Assembly: GCA_034769895.1 (NCBI GenBank)
Contig: CM068367.1
Coordinates: forward strand, 689,512,548-689,576,547
Direction: 5' to 3'
Origin: Magicicada septendecula
Lineage: Eukaryota > Arthropoda > Insecta > Hemiptera > Cicadidae
Length of the DNA stretch: 64,000 bases
In this document: in pieces, positions 11,416 to 23,110 of the stretch
How positions within the stretch are numbered: the stretch's first letter is position 1
Layout: the number at the start of each line of letters is the position of its first letter
Translations under genes and position numbers: made by a program
Notes under the pieces: generated by a model
Told to the model about the DNA's origin: nothing
The model's database searches: none
Seen by the model: only the letters and a program-made list of their open reading frames with translations

Positions 11416-14040
11416 AAGTACTCTCGTCTGTATGCTTATTACATGTACGTCAATACAGGCATATATTCATAACTGAAGAAGTTGATATGGTACAAACTAA
11501 TAGAAATAGGCCTGTAAACATTAGTAGGCCTCTGTCTGTTGATGTGGAAGCGGTTTTATGTTTCTGTACATTTCAGTGCGAATGAATACAAAACCTAAAA
11601 AATGTTAAATATCGTGTTTGTGTGAGTTTATTTGTTGGAGGCGCAGCAATCAAGGTTGTTCTGCCGGACTAAAAACGAAACTGTAACGGCCATTATTACG
11701 CTGTTCTCTTCAGTATTCTGAACCCGCGGTGAAGGTCAACCCTCGTACGAAGCGTGGGATTTCTGGCGCGTCTCTCAATTTTCTTTAATAACTTTTTTTA
11801 CCTTTTCCCATTACCGGTCTCTACATTACGATGAATTATAATGTTTCTTCTTTTTTTCTTTTCTGTCATTTTTTATAGACGTTCATTTGTATTCTCAAGA
11901 ATTAACACTAATACATAATGGTTTGTTTACAGTAATATAATGTCATTTACGACATTGTTACTCTGTCTTTTTTTACAGAACCGCTGCCAAATCCAGTCCC
12001 CAGAACTATGAAATGAAAATTTGCTCCTGAAAATCTTTCGTCCTTGCATTGCCTAAACTCTCTATCAATTGTTTTTATTTTACGAAACAGATTTCATATG
12101 ACATTCATTCATTTTTAATCTACGCACGATTCTCACGCTATATAGATTTTGTTTAGCTTTAATATTTTTCAGCAATCACACTCTACTTTAGACTACATTA
12201 TTTACATTCTTTTTAGCTACCTGTGGATGATATTTTCGTGATACTCTTTCCAGCACAGCCAAAGTGCATTTCCAAGCTGGTGCGAATTTCAGATTCAGTT
12301 CGCACATTCTCATCCTTGACCTGTGATCCTCACCTGTTTATCATCAGTCTTAATACAGTTATTTTATATGTTATATTTCATATTTTATGGTACTTAATGT
12401 CATTTTACAGACAGATGAAGTATGTTGGACGTAATTTCTCCAATTTATTGATACTAATAACTTCCTTCCCTAAATGGTGACATTGAAGGCCACGGAGCTT
12501 CATGTTAGACTCAAGAAGATCCCAAACAAAACCCTGAAATGTTATTTGTAATCATTGTACGAATGAAACTTTCTAAGTATTATTTAAGAAGTAACTATTA
12601 TATGTTACACTGTACACTGTACACTGTACACACACACACATTTATCTATTTTTACTAGCCTATGTAACTTCGGAGGTTCGCTGGCCGATGGATATGGCCT
12701 CTGGGTAATAATATATATGGGCACCGAATTCGATCCACGGCAGCCGTGGATCCTTAGGTCGAATTCGATCCCAAGGTCGATTCAGCCTGTGGTAACGAAG
12801 AACCGAGAGTGATATTTGGAAAAATATTAATGATGATTTGAAACGTAATACTGGCCAAGCTGCCGTGTCAGCCTTGCGTCTTTTACACCATCTTTGCTGA
12901 TTTAAAAAGAAGACAGTTATTACAATAATTGTATCTAAGGTATACAATTATAATATATTTTTATAACCTTCATCGTTTTACATTACTAGGGACTTGTGTG
13001 TGTTTTAAGTTATGCGTAAGCGTGTTAGTTGATATCATGTAGGCCTAGACCTTATATATATATATTTAAATTAAAATCAGATCCCTTAGCTGTAATCGTC
13101 GTTACCATTTTGTTTGTTTTTTCTCCAAAGTACTCTTATGCATAATCAGTTAAGGAACACGGAACGTAGTGTTGCTAGCAAGCGCCGACTAAATTAGCTC
13201 ACCTTGAAATCAGTATGGATACCATCTGAGACAGTGAAAAACGCTTATCTACCTGATACCTGTGTGGTGGGCAGCGACACGTTGCTTTCGTATGTTTTTT
13301 GCACGAACAAACGACTGTCGCTTAGCTCTTGAGAACAGATAATGACAGTCCTAAGATACCAAGACAGTACTCTAGAAAGATTGCTAAACAATAAGAGTAA
13401 AAGTTAAAGGTGGAGCTAATCGATGTGTAGGTATGGTGTTTTGTTTCCTTGGCTACATGTAAGTATTGGAGGGACACGCCGGAGAAAGTCGATACATAAT
13501 GTACGTTTACCTGAAATACAGTTCAGTCTCTGAAATGAAGTTGGAAAGGTAAAAGTTCTGTATCTGGTAAAAGTTTATAATTATTTCCTAATTAAAATTA
13601 ACTTTTCGTGAATACTTCACCACCCAGTGAAACACTGTAACATATGAAATTTTATGATAAGAAGGCTTCATTTAGTTTTTTCTCATTTCAGTTGTACATC
13701 AGTATGTAATAAATTGTTTACTTATTACACGATACGGTATCTGTAATACAGTACATTACAGGTGACAACGTAAGGTATAGACTGTAATTACGATAATTTA
13801 ATTTTGTTGTTGTTGTCCATTACATCCGACCGGACCATTCCTTTGAAGACTATGAGTACAATACACATTCCGTAATTCAGGGTATCGGACTGTAGTTATG
13901 TAGGCTGCTGTATAATGAGGCTGCCATCTTCCAGATTCCACCATGCTGTTTTTCCAGTTTGTCTTCTGGAATCCCTCCCTTACCTGCAAGGGAGCGAGTA
14001 CACGATACTGACAAGGTTTGTTGAATTTAGCGAGGGTAAC
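11416..14040. other. Unassigned DNA with short repeats and a perfect palindrome
   Basis: No gene recognised. Noted: (CTGTACA)n-type short repeat at about 12609-12630; perfect 10-bp inverted repeat GATCCACGGC/GCCGTGGATC with a 1-base spacer at about 12731-12751, flanked on both sides by CGAATTCGATCC; (TTG)n run near 13804-13815. Reading frames at 12223, 12660 and 13798 lack recognisable domains. Confidence 0.5.
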
Positions 14041-14227
14041 CAACAGGCATTTTGAAAGAGTACTAGATCGAGTGGATTTTAATTTGCTGTGGAAGACTCT
14101 AGAGAAAATTGGTTATTCATTGTATCTTGTCCATGTAGTGAGAGGCTTTTATAAGGCTGATGGATAAATAATGATCATCCCAGGGCCCAATTTATCGATG
14201 GCGATAGTTGTAAAACAGAGGATATGG
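14041..14227 (+). pseudogene. LINE reverse transcriptase, palm-domain fragment (upstream part)
   Basis: The plus strand encodes AFERVLDRVDFNLLWKTLEK followed by IGYSLYLVHVVRGFYKA, the conserved region around RT motifs A/2a of non-LTR elements. The reading frame then degenerates. The element is interrupted at about 14228-14756 by an opposite-strand LINE and resumes at about 14757, so the two plus-strand parts belong to one insertion. Confidence 0.8.
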
Positions 14228-14756
14228 TGTCCCTTCTTCTTCTTCCCCATTGGTCTACAGCTGATGTACTGAGCCTTGACTTACTTTAATCTTTGCCTCC
14301 AACAGTCTCGATCTTTCGCGGCAGCGTGTCAATTTCTCACTGAGTCTCAGCGTGTCCCCGAACGTTGTCCTGCCAGCGAGTCTTGGTCTTCCCCTTCATC
14401 TGGTACGCAGTATCTGTCTCTTCATTATTTTCTTGGATATTCAGGTGTCACTCGTTCGCTCTGTATGACCTGCCCGTCTTAGACGTTGTAGCCTCATATA
14501 GTTAACACTGGTGGCTTCTTTGTGTAGTTGTTGCAGTTCGTAATTTAACCTGATACATCATTACCCCTAACTAGACCAGAACGTTTCCTCACTACTCGGC
14601 ACTCAAAATGCTCAGCATTTCTTAAGTCCTCTTTGTAAGCGTCCAAGTTTAGCAGCCATACGTTCGTATCCACCTGCGACAGTCCAGTTCTGATGTCATC
14701 TCTCCACACGTTCTCATTCTCATTTCCATCAACTTAGTTTTCCCAAGTCGATTATC
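14228..14756 (-). mobile_element. 5'-truncated LINE 3' end inserted in another LINE
   Basis: On the minus strand the terminal part of a LINE polyprotein is visible: ARDRDCWRQRLK followed by AQYISCRPMGKKKKG in shifted frames, and before it DRYCVPDEG. It ends in GGAAGAAGAAGAAGG, a (GAA)n-type tail, at 14230. GTGTCCCT on the left (about 14225-14232) and GTGTCTCCT on the right (about 14753-14761) resemble an imperfect target duplication. A related fragment lies at about 59680-59795. Confidence 0.75.
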
Positions 14757-15571
14757 ACAGTGTCTCCTCTAAGATTTTTAACAGTTATATTGATAATATT
14801 TTGCTTAGGCGGAAGGCTTTGTTACAAAGTGTCTCAATAAATATTTTGATGCTGCAAATGATCAATTTATAATTCAGGACGAGGAGGATGAGTTACAATT
14901 AGCAATATTTAAGCTACGTAAATCACTCACTGAGTACAATCTGATAATGTCGACACAGGTAAAAGAGTAATGGCCTTTAAAGAGTCCGAACCTGTTCGAT
15001 ATAAGCTATTAATTGATTATTCAACAGTAACATATTAGAGCACGCTAAATATTTAATTATTTCGGAAACGATATTTCTCTAATCATATGGCTATGATTAG
15101 AGAGATCGACAGTAAAACAAAAAATTTCGGCTGATATGCAAAACACTCCACGGAACATTAAAGCACAAGGTTAGGAAGGACACGAAGATCATGGCAAACC
15201 GGTTCTACTGTACGATTGTGAAAGTTGGGCGTTGGCAGGAAACTAAGGAAGGTTAACTGAGGTGTTATAGATGTCCTTTTTGGCAGAAGTTAAAGATTGA
15301 AAAATGTTGTATATACGAGGAGAACTAGAGGTCGTGAGTAATAAGCGGCATACCTGAGGAAACTGAGAGTAACATGTGGATGGCATAGGCGTTCCAGTGA
15401 GAAACCAGTACATAGGCTATAACGGATGTATAAGACACCTTTTGAAGTCGGAAGTGCTAGGCGCTGTGAGTATTTCTTGAAAGCGTAGAAGAAGAAGACG
15501 AAGAAGAAGACGAAGAAGAAGAAGAAGAAGAAGAAGAAGAAGAAGAAGAAGAAGAAGAAGAAGAAGAAGAA
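14757..15571 (+). pseudogene. LINE reverse transcriptase, downstream part with (GAA)n tail
   Basis: The plus-strand LINE resumes with SSKIFNSYIDNILLRRKAL, the region after the GCPLSP motif, then DDQFIIQDEEDELQLAIFKL (catalytic YADD region degenerate), a YFGNDIS motif near 15063, and KTLHGTLKHKVRK-like sequence near 15130-15180 in shifted frames. Many stops and frameshifts mark it as an old copy. It ends at about 15484 in an (AGA/GAA)n run through 15571, interpreted as the element's 3' microsatellite tail, expanded after insertion. Confidence 0.8.
15484..15571. repeat. (GAA)n microsatellite at a LINE 3' end
   Basis: About 28 triplets of GAA, with GAC variants near the start. It directly follows the decayed LINE 3' end. 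Confidence 0.9.
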
Positions 15572-15984
15572 ATATTTCAGTATTTTCGTTTCAGACGTGT
15601 TGATTTTTACTTGATATCATATCGTGTTACCTATACTAAAGACTGGTTGACACGGTCATCCCCATAATCCGAAATTCCGTTAATACGAAACGGTTTAATA
15701 TATTTAATTTCTGGTTACAGAAATTATCCAACACAGAATAGAGCACAGTCGGAAACTGAAAGGTGCACTTAATACAATATGGTGGGAATATTCAATATTG
15801 CTAACTACAAGGATATGTACTGTATAAATATGACTCAGTCGTAGCACCTGGACACTTGAGGAGGAATCTCAGCTCTGTGTAGCTTGATTACTTACGAAGT
15901 TGTACCAACATTTCTAGACTACTTCGTGTTACGAATGAGAAGATTTGAGTTAGTAAATGCACACCACACCATAACCGTTTGGAA

Positions 15985-16215
15985 TATAGCCTATACAGAT
16001 TCAGATGGTTCGGTCACAAGTTCGTAAGAACAATAAAATAGAGCCGGTTAAGTGGAAGCCGTCTGTAAAGGGAAATAGGAATCGTCCAAAAAGATCTGGA
16101 ACGAGAAGATCTTTATTTACACATCATGATGTAAAGAAGAGGATTCTAGGATGGGGATCAGTGTAAGTCAGATAAGAGGGTGGAACGATAGCGTGACAAT
16201 GAGAATCTCCTAAAA
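15985..16215 (+). pseudogene. LINE C-terminal relic (different family)
   Basis: The plus strand, in broken frames, reads RFRWFGHK, then PVKWKPSVKGNRNRPKRS, and a later frame with RGWNDSV. This order (W-GH, W-P-G-R-RGRP, GW-D) is the usual C-terminus of non-LTR polyproteins. It is short and interrupted; no RT core is present. Confidence 0.6.
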
Positions 16216-16802
16216 CAAATAAAATATTACCGGCATCGCACTGTATTATGGCACTCTCATGTGCAAAGTATTATTGCCAGAACGTATTTTACGATTATAG
16301 TATACAATCGCTGTATGCATCAAACACAATGTTTTGATTACACTGAATGAAAACGTGACCCTTCTTAACGATCCGCATTCAGAGTTTAGAACAAAGTCTC
16401 CCACACTGTACTGTAGTGTGATCAGAATAGAGTACACTGTAAGTCACTGTAAAATCCAATTTAAGTCTCTGTTCTCTAATCATGCCACAGATCACGCTCT
16501 AGTTAACACGACGTCCGTGCCTGCTAAATACAATACAGACAGATGCGGTGGGAGATGAGTTGCGGTTGTAAATGAAGATTGTTCTTCTCTTATGTAGCTA
16601 CCAAAGTGTGAAATGTGGTCAAAGAATTATTTTCAATTCGATAATTAATGTCGTAGTTCTCTCGCTGTACTTTGCCCACCAGGGGAGAAACGTTCCTTTG
16701 TGAGGACTTTAGCTGCAAATACAGTACAATCTCGTATCGTTCTATATGCGAATATGTTAAGGTTATAATAATAATAGGCCTAACAATAATAATGCTGGTG
16801 GT
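16216..16802. other. Unassigned DNA
   Basis: No gene or repeat family recognised. Overlapping opposite-strand frames near 16246-16558 lack domain motifs. Confidence 0.5.
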
Positions 16803-16807
16803 GATGA

Positions 16808-16841
<34 letters not shown>

Positions 16842-16871
16842 GGTGGTGGTGGTGGTGGTGGTGGTGGTGGT
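16803..16871. repeat. (GAT)n(GGT)n compound trinucleotide repeat
   Basis: About 8 GAT units run straight into about 14 GGT units. The poly-Met/poly-Val and poly-Thr/poly-Ile frames reported across it are artefacts. Confidence 0.95.
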
Positions 16872-18075
16872 AATGGTGCAGAGTACAGAAAATACAAATT
16901 CTTTAATACTAGAGAAAAGTAGCCCCCCCCCCAAGCTATTGCCTGTTTAGCGTCTGCATTAAAAATTTAAAACATAAGTCTAGAGTCCTATAGCGGTGGC
17001 AAACATGTGTTAGATGTAACCCTTAAAAAACAAAAAATGAAATATTTACAAAACAAAAATCAAATGAACTTCAAATCTTCTGCAATAACATAGTGCTGTA
17101 AGCCAATTGCAATAATAATACTTTATTATTTACTTTGTTTATCATAAGTCCGTAATTTACTAGTGACCGTTGATCAATAAATTTTAACGATGGAAAGTTT
17201 AGCGAGGATCGGTCAGTAAGTAAGGCCTATAACAGAAATTTTATATTATATATGTCGACCTTTCGAGAGTATTTATTGTCATCATCATCATCAGAACAAC
17301 TATTCTTGAGTCGTTACAACGCCAAACACACAACGGTTTATTTATTATAGTGAATAAACCGGACGAACCTCAAGGAAACCGAGAATTGTAAAGACAATAA
17401 AATTAAAAATATAACAATTTCAAATAACAATATACGACACATACCTATGTACACGAGTAAAGATATATAAAAATAGCAATTCTTGAAGACCATTACCATT
17501 ATCAGTTTTAGTGCTTAATATACAAAAGCTTTAAGATATCCCCAAACTTCGGTAACCAATTAGTAAAGAACTTTATAGGGAATTTATTTTTTTAGAGCGA
17601 TTAATTCTATCTGGCCATTTATTTCCTAAACCGTTGCCAATAAATAGTATCAAAAAAGATATTACCAGATATTAGCAAAATAATACTTTTTAGATAGCAA
17701 AATTTTAAAGACCTTATACATACATAAGCACGTCAAAGACCGAGGTTTATAAAACAGGGACGCAAGGGTTCGCGTTTGCACCTTCTCAAATTAGTGTTAC
17801 TACAATTAAACTAAAATTGCGTTTAATTGTCGAGCAATTTTTTAAATTTAATTTTCTTATATTAGTTTCTTCTACTTCAAAAAGAAAACTTTTTTGTCCT
17901 TTCGCCTTACCCCAAAATGCTCCAATATCTATCCTTTAAGAAATACTCTAACTCTTCAATGATTAATTTGAAGCTACGTTTCTGCATTGATCTGAACTAT
18001 TATTTATTTTGTGATAGCCCAACTTTGAAAGCTACTGATAACAAATACGGATTAGTTGGAGCCATTAAGCTACTG
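16872..18075. other. AT-rich unassigned DNA
   Basis: No gene recognised. A weak hammerhead-like string lies on the minus strand at 17262-17311 (discussed among rejected observations). Confidence 0.5.
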
Positions 18076-18077
18076 CC

Positions 18078-18093
18078 CCCCTCTCTCTCTCTC

Positions 18094-18148
<55 letters not shown>
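18078..18148. repeat. (CT)n microsatellite
   Basis: About 35 CT units with occasional CC interruptions. Confidence 0.95.
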
Positions 18149-18149
<1 letters not shown>

Positions 18150-19985
18150 GATTATTGTGTCTTCCACTAATAACCATTCCTACCACCATGCATAACGTTT
18201 TATGTACGAGGCTGCATAACCTTATGAGTACGCTCTTTAGAGTACCTTCTTTTCTACACAAGGTGACAGCATAATATACAGCTACATAACCTACAATCTG
18301 CCTTCTGACTTCTAAAGAACTCGAGACGCTCTTCTGGACGTTGATCGACTCGAGAGGTGATCATAACCTGTGTCATTCGGTATAAGTTTCTTCGGATTCC
18401 TGAACACAGTTCCCGCTGCCTGTTACGATGTTTGGCTTCAGATCCGTCTCGTAACATAGTACCGCATAGGTTATTGTTACGTAAGCAGCTTGAGTCTGTA
18501 AGTCCCCCGAAAATTAATTAGCGACTTTTTGTATCGAATACAACTTTACTTTTCATTGTTTTCATACAAAGGTTTTTATTTAAAACTAAAAAGCAGTCAC
18601 GCAAATGACTGTGACTAGTGGCAGTATAACAGAAACCACACCCTAATTAACGTAACGCCAGTTCAAACCCTAATTATGATAATACATCAAGATATCCTAA
18701 AGTCCTGTTATACATTCTGAATTTACAAAAATTCAAATTATTCTGCATTAATCCTATTACAGATCTGCTTGAGGCTCTAATTAATAGTAAAGTAAAACGC
18801 AGACACATTAAGATAAGCTTGTCTGGAAACGCTTATTATCTTTAATAATAAACTTCATTATGCTAGAAAATGTATATAATAGTTACGTGGTTATCCTCTC
18901 TCAAATTATTTTTACAATTCGATGACCGTAGTTCTCCCTCAAATCGTTACCTGCACTTAATTTTACACTAAACGCTACTTCCGTGGCAAAGGTTAATTAC
19001 AGAATACACTAGCAGGGAGAATATGTATATATATATATATATATAGCTGTCTCGGCGTGTTTACACAAATGTGTGTGATTATACGATTTGTTTCTGAATC
19101 GTAACCTCGCGGATTGCGCGGAAAATTGCGGAGAAATCAACAAACTGTGACGAAGGCCGTTAATTAATTAATCAGAACTTGTTTGTTTTAACAATTTACA
19201 GCCATTCCAACAATTCGAGAACACCGAATTACTACAGAGCAAACAACAATTTAATCGTTACCACTGTTTATATTGTGCCAATCGAAGTTAATTACCCACT
19301 TCTCTAATAACTTTGATGTTCAGTGGGTATTTAAAAAGGCAATTTTCAGGCACAGTATTTTCAGGTAATCTGTCGTTTTACTGTCATAGTTTTCATTTTA
19401 ATGTATGTACGTTGGTCATTTTATTGATTAAATTTTTTGGTTTAAAACATTAAACTTGTTCTTTAGATCTGAAGACTAATTTAGAAACTGATCTAATTTA
19501 GTTTAGATTATACGAGATCTATATTATTACGAGCCCTATTTAGATTAAAATCTTGCATTATAATAAAATACAAAATCTCTTGTATCTCAAATGCATCATG
19601 ACAGAGAGAGCGCGGTGAAGGAAGTAGGCATATTTCAGAAGTTTACCTCTTCTTCAGAAGTTTCCCAATATTTAGCCGAAGGCGTTAGTGGTTCACGCGG
19701 ATTCCTGCAAAAACCTTTACCATTATTTTGTTCCACTACCAAAGATTTTCCTCACCAGTTGGTTGGAAATTCTCTCGGGCTGCCTCGTGGGAAGAAGAGA
19801 GTTCTCCAAACATTTCACTAACACATAAAACATAAATACAGTATTTTCTTATAATTAATCAAATTCACTTTGTTTAATCCGTTCAACCAAGGAAATCAGG
19901 TTTCAAAATTGGCGGCAAGGTGGCAATTTACAATAAATTAATTTTTTTTTTTAATTTGAAACAAAATCATTATTTCGTTGTATTC
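18149..19985. other. Unassigned DNA
   Basis: No gene recognised. A (TA)n run lies at 19024-19045. Frames at 18254 (minus) and 19591 (plus) are of 67-76 codons without known motifs. Confidence 0.5.
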
Positions 19986-19989
19986 AAGA

Positions 19990-20480
19990 AAAACAATGGA
20001 CCCTGCTGGTCGGGTCCAAAAAGCTCGCGGAGCCAAATACCATTCGTCACTGGTATTGGGTGCACTGCAACCCTTTAAACCCACTGGTTTCTCGTGACTG
20101 GCTATATTGAATCCTCTAATAGAAGGAACCCAGGTCAGGTCTGATGGTCGACCCGAATGAAGATCCCCGACTGCCAGACAACACCCAGAAATCCGAATCC
20201 TGGGACATACGTTAATCCCTATGTCAAACAAGACCCGATGACCCTCAGCATCGGGTAGGAGCCCGGAGATTTTTTGTGGTAACTGGTTCCCACCATTGCG
20301 GCTAAGACCCTGGTTATTAACCGCTCACCAACGCCGGCGGCTCCACAGTCACCGAACCAGCCCATGTTACCCGATCCGCACCGACGAGAGGGGACCAGTA
20401 AACACGTCCTGGCCTTAGCATTCAAAGTACCCCTCCAAATATCGCTACCATCACCGTCATCCTACAGGGGGAGACGAAGC
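19990..20480 (-). other. GC-rich block, probably transposable-element derived
   Basis: Base composition changes abruptly from AT-rich to near 50 percent GC. Minus-strand frames of 97 and 68 codons end here, without domain motifs I can name. Since a LINE C-terminus lies just upstream on the same strand (20610-20885), this may be the element's 3' untranslated region or a second element. Function unknown. Confidence 0.35.
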
Positions 20481-20609
20481 TGAAGCTACAAACTACGACA
20501 TACCAAGGAAGCGAAATTGATAGTTGCTATCATTACTCCCGCCAGGGTATTTATAAGATAATCGTGCCCAATTTGCTAATTTTTACATGTTACTATTTAT
20601 ACTATAGTA

Positions 20610-20885
20610 ACCTGTGTAACTTACTTTACGTGAGCAGACCCTGCTCCACCGGACTCTGTCTTCTGTCCTCCGCCTCCAGTTATAAATCCCAATCCCGATC
20701 GGGATAATCCATTGCGGAATCCATCGCTCCACCTCTGAATCGGGCTATCCAAAGTGAAGTCTTCTCCATGGAGAACTAAATCCAACATCTTGACGGGCCA
20801 TCGGTGAGAGTCCATCCTCGACACATGTGAAGCCCATTGGAGTCTCCTGGTATCTGGGCCCGCTAACTCCGCCAACCTGGGCCTA
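20610..20885 (-). pseudogene. LINE polyprotein C-terminal fragment
   Basis: The minus-strand frame reads RRLQWASHVSRMDSHRWPVK and then a segment ending RWSDGFRNGLSRSGLG. This resembles the L-RWAGHV-RM ... GRP--RW-D signature that follows the RT domain of non-LTR elements, although the GRP portion is altered. No RT core is present, so it is a fragment, but this 84-codon piece is open. Confidence 0.7.
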
Positions 20886-21249
20886 CTCTATGGGAAACAA
20901 AGTTCTGCCTGGTCACAAACCAGGACAAATTGTGAATGATAGAGGAATAACACTCCACCTGTTTTTCAATGGCAGATCGTTATGACAACAAACTTGTGTG
21001 TCACTAAATAATTCGGTCATTAGATTCAACAAAATAACTGATTGAAGATGTAGACCTACCAAGCAACTAACCTACTGTACCAAGATTGTAGGTTTACCAT
21101 CTTTACATGCCTAATTTATTAACAAGTTACGCATTTTTTACAACATGCTTTCCCTTTTTACAATGATGCTGTCGCCACATGAAAAAAGTGTGTACATCTT
21201 CATGCAACGTTTCTTTATAAGGAACGTTTCGAGTTTCTTGCAGAATTCA
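20886..21249. other. Unassigned DNA
   Basis: Nothing recognised in this short AT-rich stretch. Confidence 0.5.
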
Positions 21250-21517
21250 TAATATTATCAAATTGCAGTTACTTCAGCAAGCAGATTGTATTAGTTTTGT
21301 CGTTTTAACTGACCTGGCGTACGTTTCACTGACTATATCAGCATCTTCAAATGTTTTTAAATGAATTGACATTATTAAATGAATAGATTCGATTGTTTGT
21401 TAATTCATTTAGAAACCTCTGAAGGTACTGATATAATCAGTGGAACGTACGTCAGGTCAATTAAAACGATAAAATTAATATAATCTGCTTGTAGAAGTAA
21501 TTACAATTTGATAACAT
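21250..21517. repeat. 268-bp palindrome with a hammerhead-like motif in each arm (family 3)
   Basis: Arms at about 21250-21372 and 21398-21517 are inverted copies (shared blocks include AATCTGCTTG, GACCTG.CGTACGTT and AAATGAATT) around a 25-bp loop. The plus-strand arm (21415-21457) reads ACCT, CTGAAGG, T, stem II ACTGAT/ATCAGT, GGAA, palindrome ACGTACGT, C, AGGT. The minus-strand arm (21350-21311) reads TTGAAGA, T, GCTGA/TCAGT, GAAA, CGTACG, CC, AGGTC. Each arm carries one or two core substitutions, at different positions (C3 and U16.1 in one, A9 and A13 in the other), so the ancestor would have had an intact core. A truncated third copy is at 37986-38062. Confidence 0.75.
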
Positions 21518-22909
21518 CTTCATGTCTGTGTAAACGTACATACAGTACATACCCTACCGCTACTCTGTGTGGCAGCTGTTAAGGCGAAGTGAAAAAAGTT
21601 ATATCGTTAGCGTAACTTAAGTGAAGCAAAACCGAACTATGTCGCCCAGGCATTTTACACTTCAAAAATATGAAACAAAACATTACACTAGTTTTCGTCG
21701 GTACACAGCCACAATTTAATTTTTGAATAAATATAAGAAGAAGACGGAAAACATGCATCTGCCCCTCTTCATTAGATGTGTGTTCAAAATTAAATTTGTA
21801 GTTTTATTACTAAGTTATACTTGTCGAAATGAAACGATGAGACACGTTAAGAATTACGGAAGAACAACAATTGGAACATACCGTGTTCAAACTTTACTGT
21901 GCGAGCGAGTTCCGTGTTTGAAGATGCCGGTGACAGTGGTTGATTAAAGTTACATTAAGAACACGTCTTCCAGACCTTAGCATGATTTATAACGGTGCGC
22001 TGCTACATATTGTGTTACGAGACCTTTCAGTTACAACGCTACTTTTTGGGAATTGGGAACAACAGAATTACCCTAATCAAAATTACATTAGGTACATGCA
22101 ATGGTGTAATAAATGGTGCTTGTAGGACACAGCAAGTTTACGGAAACATGCTTGTATAGCCTACAACATGCGTCCAAGCGCACCAGAACACTGCACAAAA
22201 CGAGAAACGGAACAGAAGGATAACGAACGACCTCTTGATAAAATAGGAACACAGAAGTAGGAAATAATGACGAAGTAATGCGACCAAGATTTTATTATCT
22301 TTGCACTACACTGCAAGTGATACAAAGTAGTCCTGTACACAACGTTAACAATACGAATCCAATACGTTCATAAAATTTAACGGTCTTGTATCGCCTTCGC
22401 GCTCGTGGTGGTCGGGGCAGAGTTTACACGCTGTAAGTTTTAAACTGAAACAACAGAACGATTACGTTCATAGCCGGTAAAAATGTATCGTTGATAAAGA
22501 TGATAATATAAAAGTGAGAGTGTGCAACACTAAAGATTATCTAAACAAGAAAATAACTGTCGAACTAGTGAAAGCGAGTTTAATGCATACAACAGATGTT
22601 GTACGGACAGTGTTCTGACACGGCTACGTTATAAGTGAATTATTATTCAAAAGGTTAAAAAAGTCATTGTGTAAAGCGTGTAACGGTGTTTACAGATTTC
22701 AATTACAACCTAAGAATTCGCTGTTTCAGAAGCGTAAATAAAAATGTTTGAAAATCATCATCGTTACTTTAACTTAGGTGAAACTTTTTACCCCAAATAT
22801 AGGCCTACAGCGTTTACTGTCGTCTGTCTAATTCTACATCGCTTATGAATTTAAGATCAGGCCTTCCTTATGATTCTCTATTCACATTTACCATTTGACA
22901 TTTTTCGAC
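21518..22909. other. Unassigned DNA
   Basis: No gene recognised. Frames at 21723 and 21940 (61-74 codons) have no domain motifs. Confidence 0.5.
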
Positions 22910-23110
22910 CTCTTCATGGTGTTGTGACTACCGTCCTCGTCTCCGGAACAGGAAACTGCGGATTCGAGTCTCGGGAATATTTGAATCGTGATTTATCATC
23001 TTCAGTTAACTGAGTAGCTAAGTTCAGTTAGCATTCAGCGCCTTTGGTGGATAAGTCGACTTACCACCCGCTCATTCCTTTAAAACCGTCCGTATGATAA
23101 GCGACTGCCA
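22910..23110 (+). mobile_element. Candidate tRNA-derived SINE
   Basis: The head contains a B-box-like GGATTCGAGTC at 22960-22970 and an A-box-like TGGTGTTGTGACTACC at 22917-22932, spaced as in tRNA genes. The cloverleaf is not convincing, which favours a SINE over a functional tRNA. The body to about 23110 is moderately GC-rich compared with flanks. I could not define a tail or target duplication, so boundaries are approximate. Confidence 0.5.

Noticed and set aside
16590..16950. Poly-Thr/poly-Val ORFs of 92-114 codons
   Set aside because: Produced by the (GAT)n(GGT)n repeat; no other coding signature.
17262..17311. CTGATGA ... TCGAAAGGTCGAC on the minus strand, hammerhead-like
   Set aside because: No convincing stem II and no stem I; the CTGATGA lies in a (GAT)n/(CAT)n run. 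A similar weak string at 10124-10160 shares TTCTGATGA and TCGAAA but likewise fails to pair.
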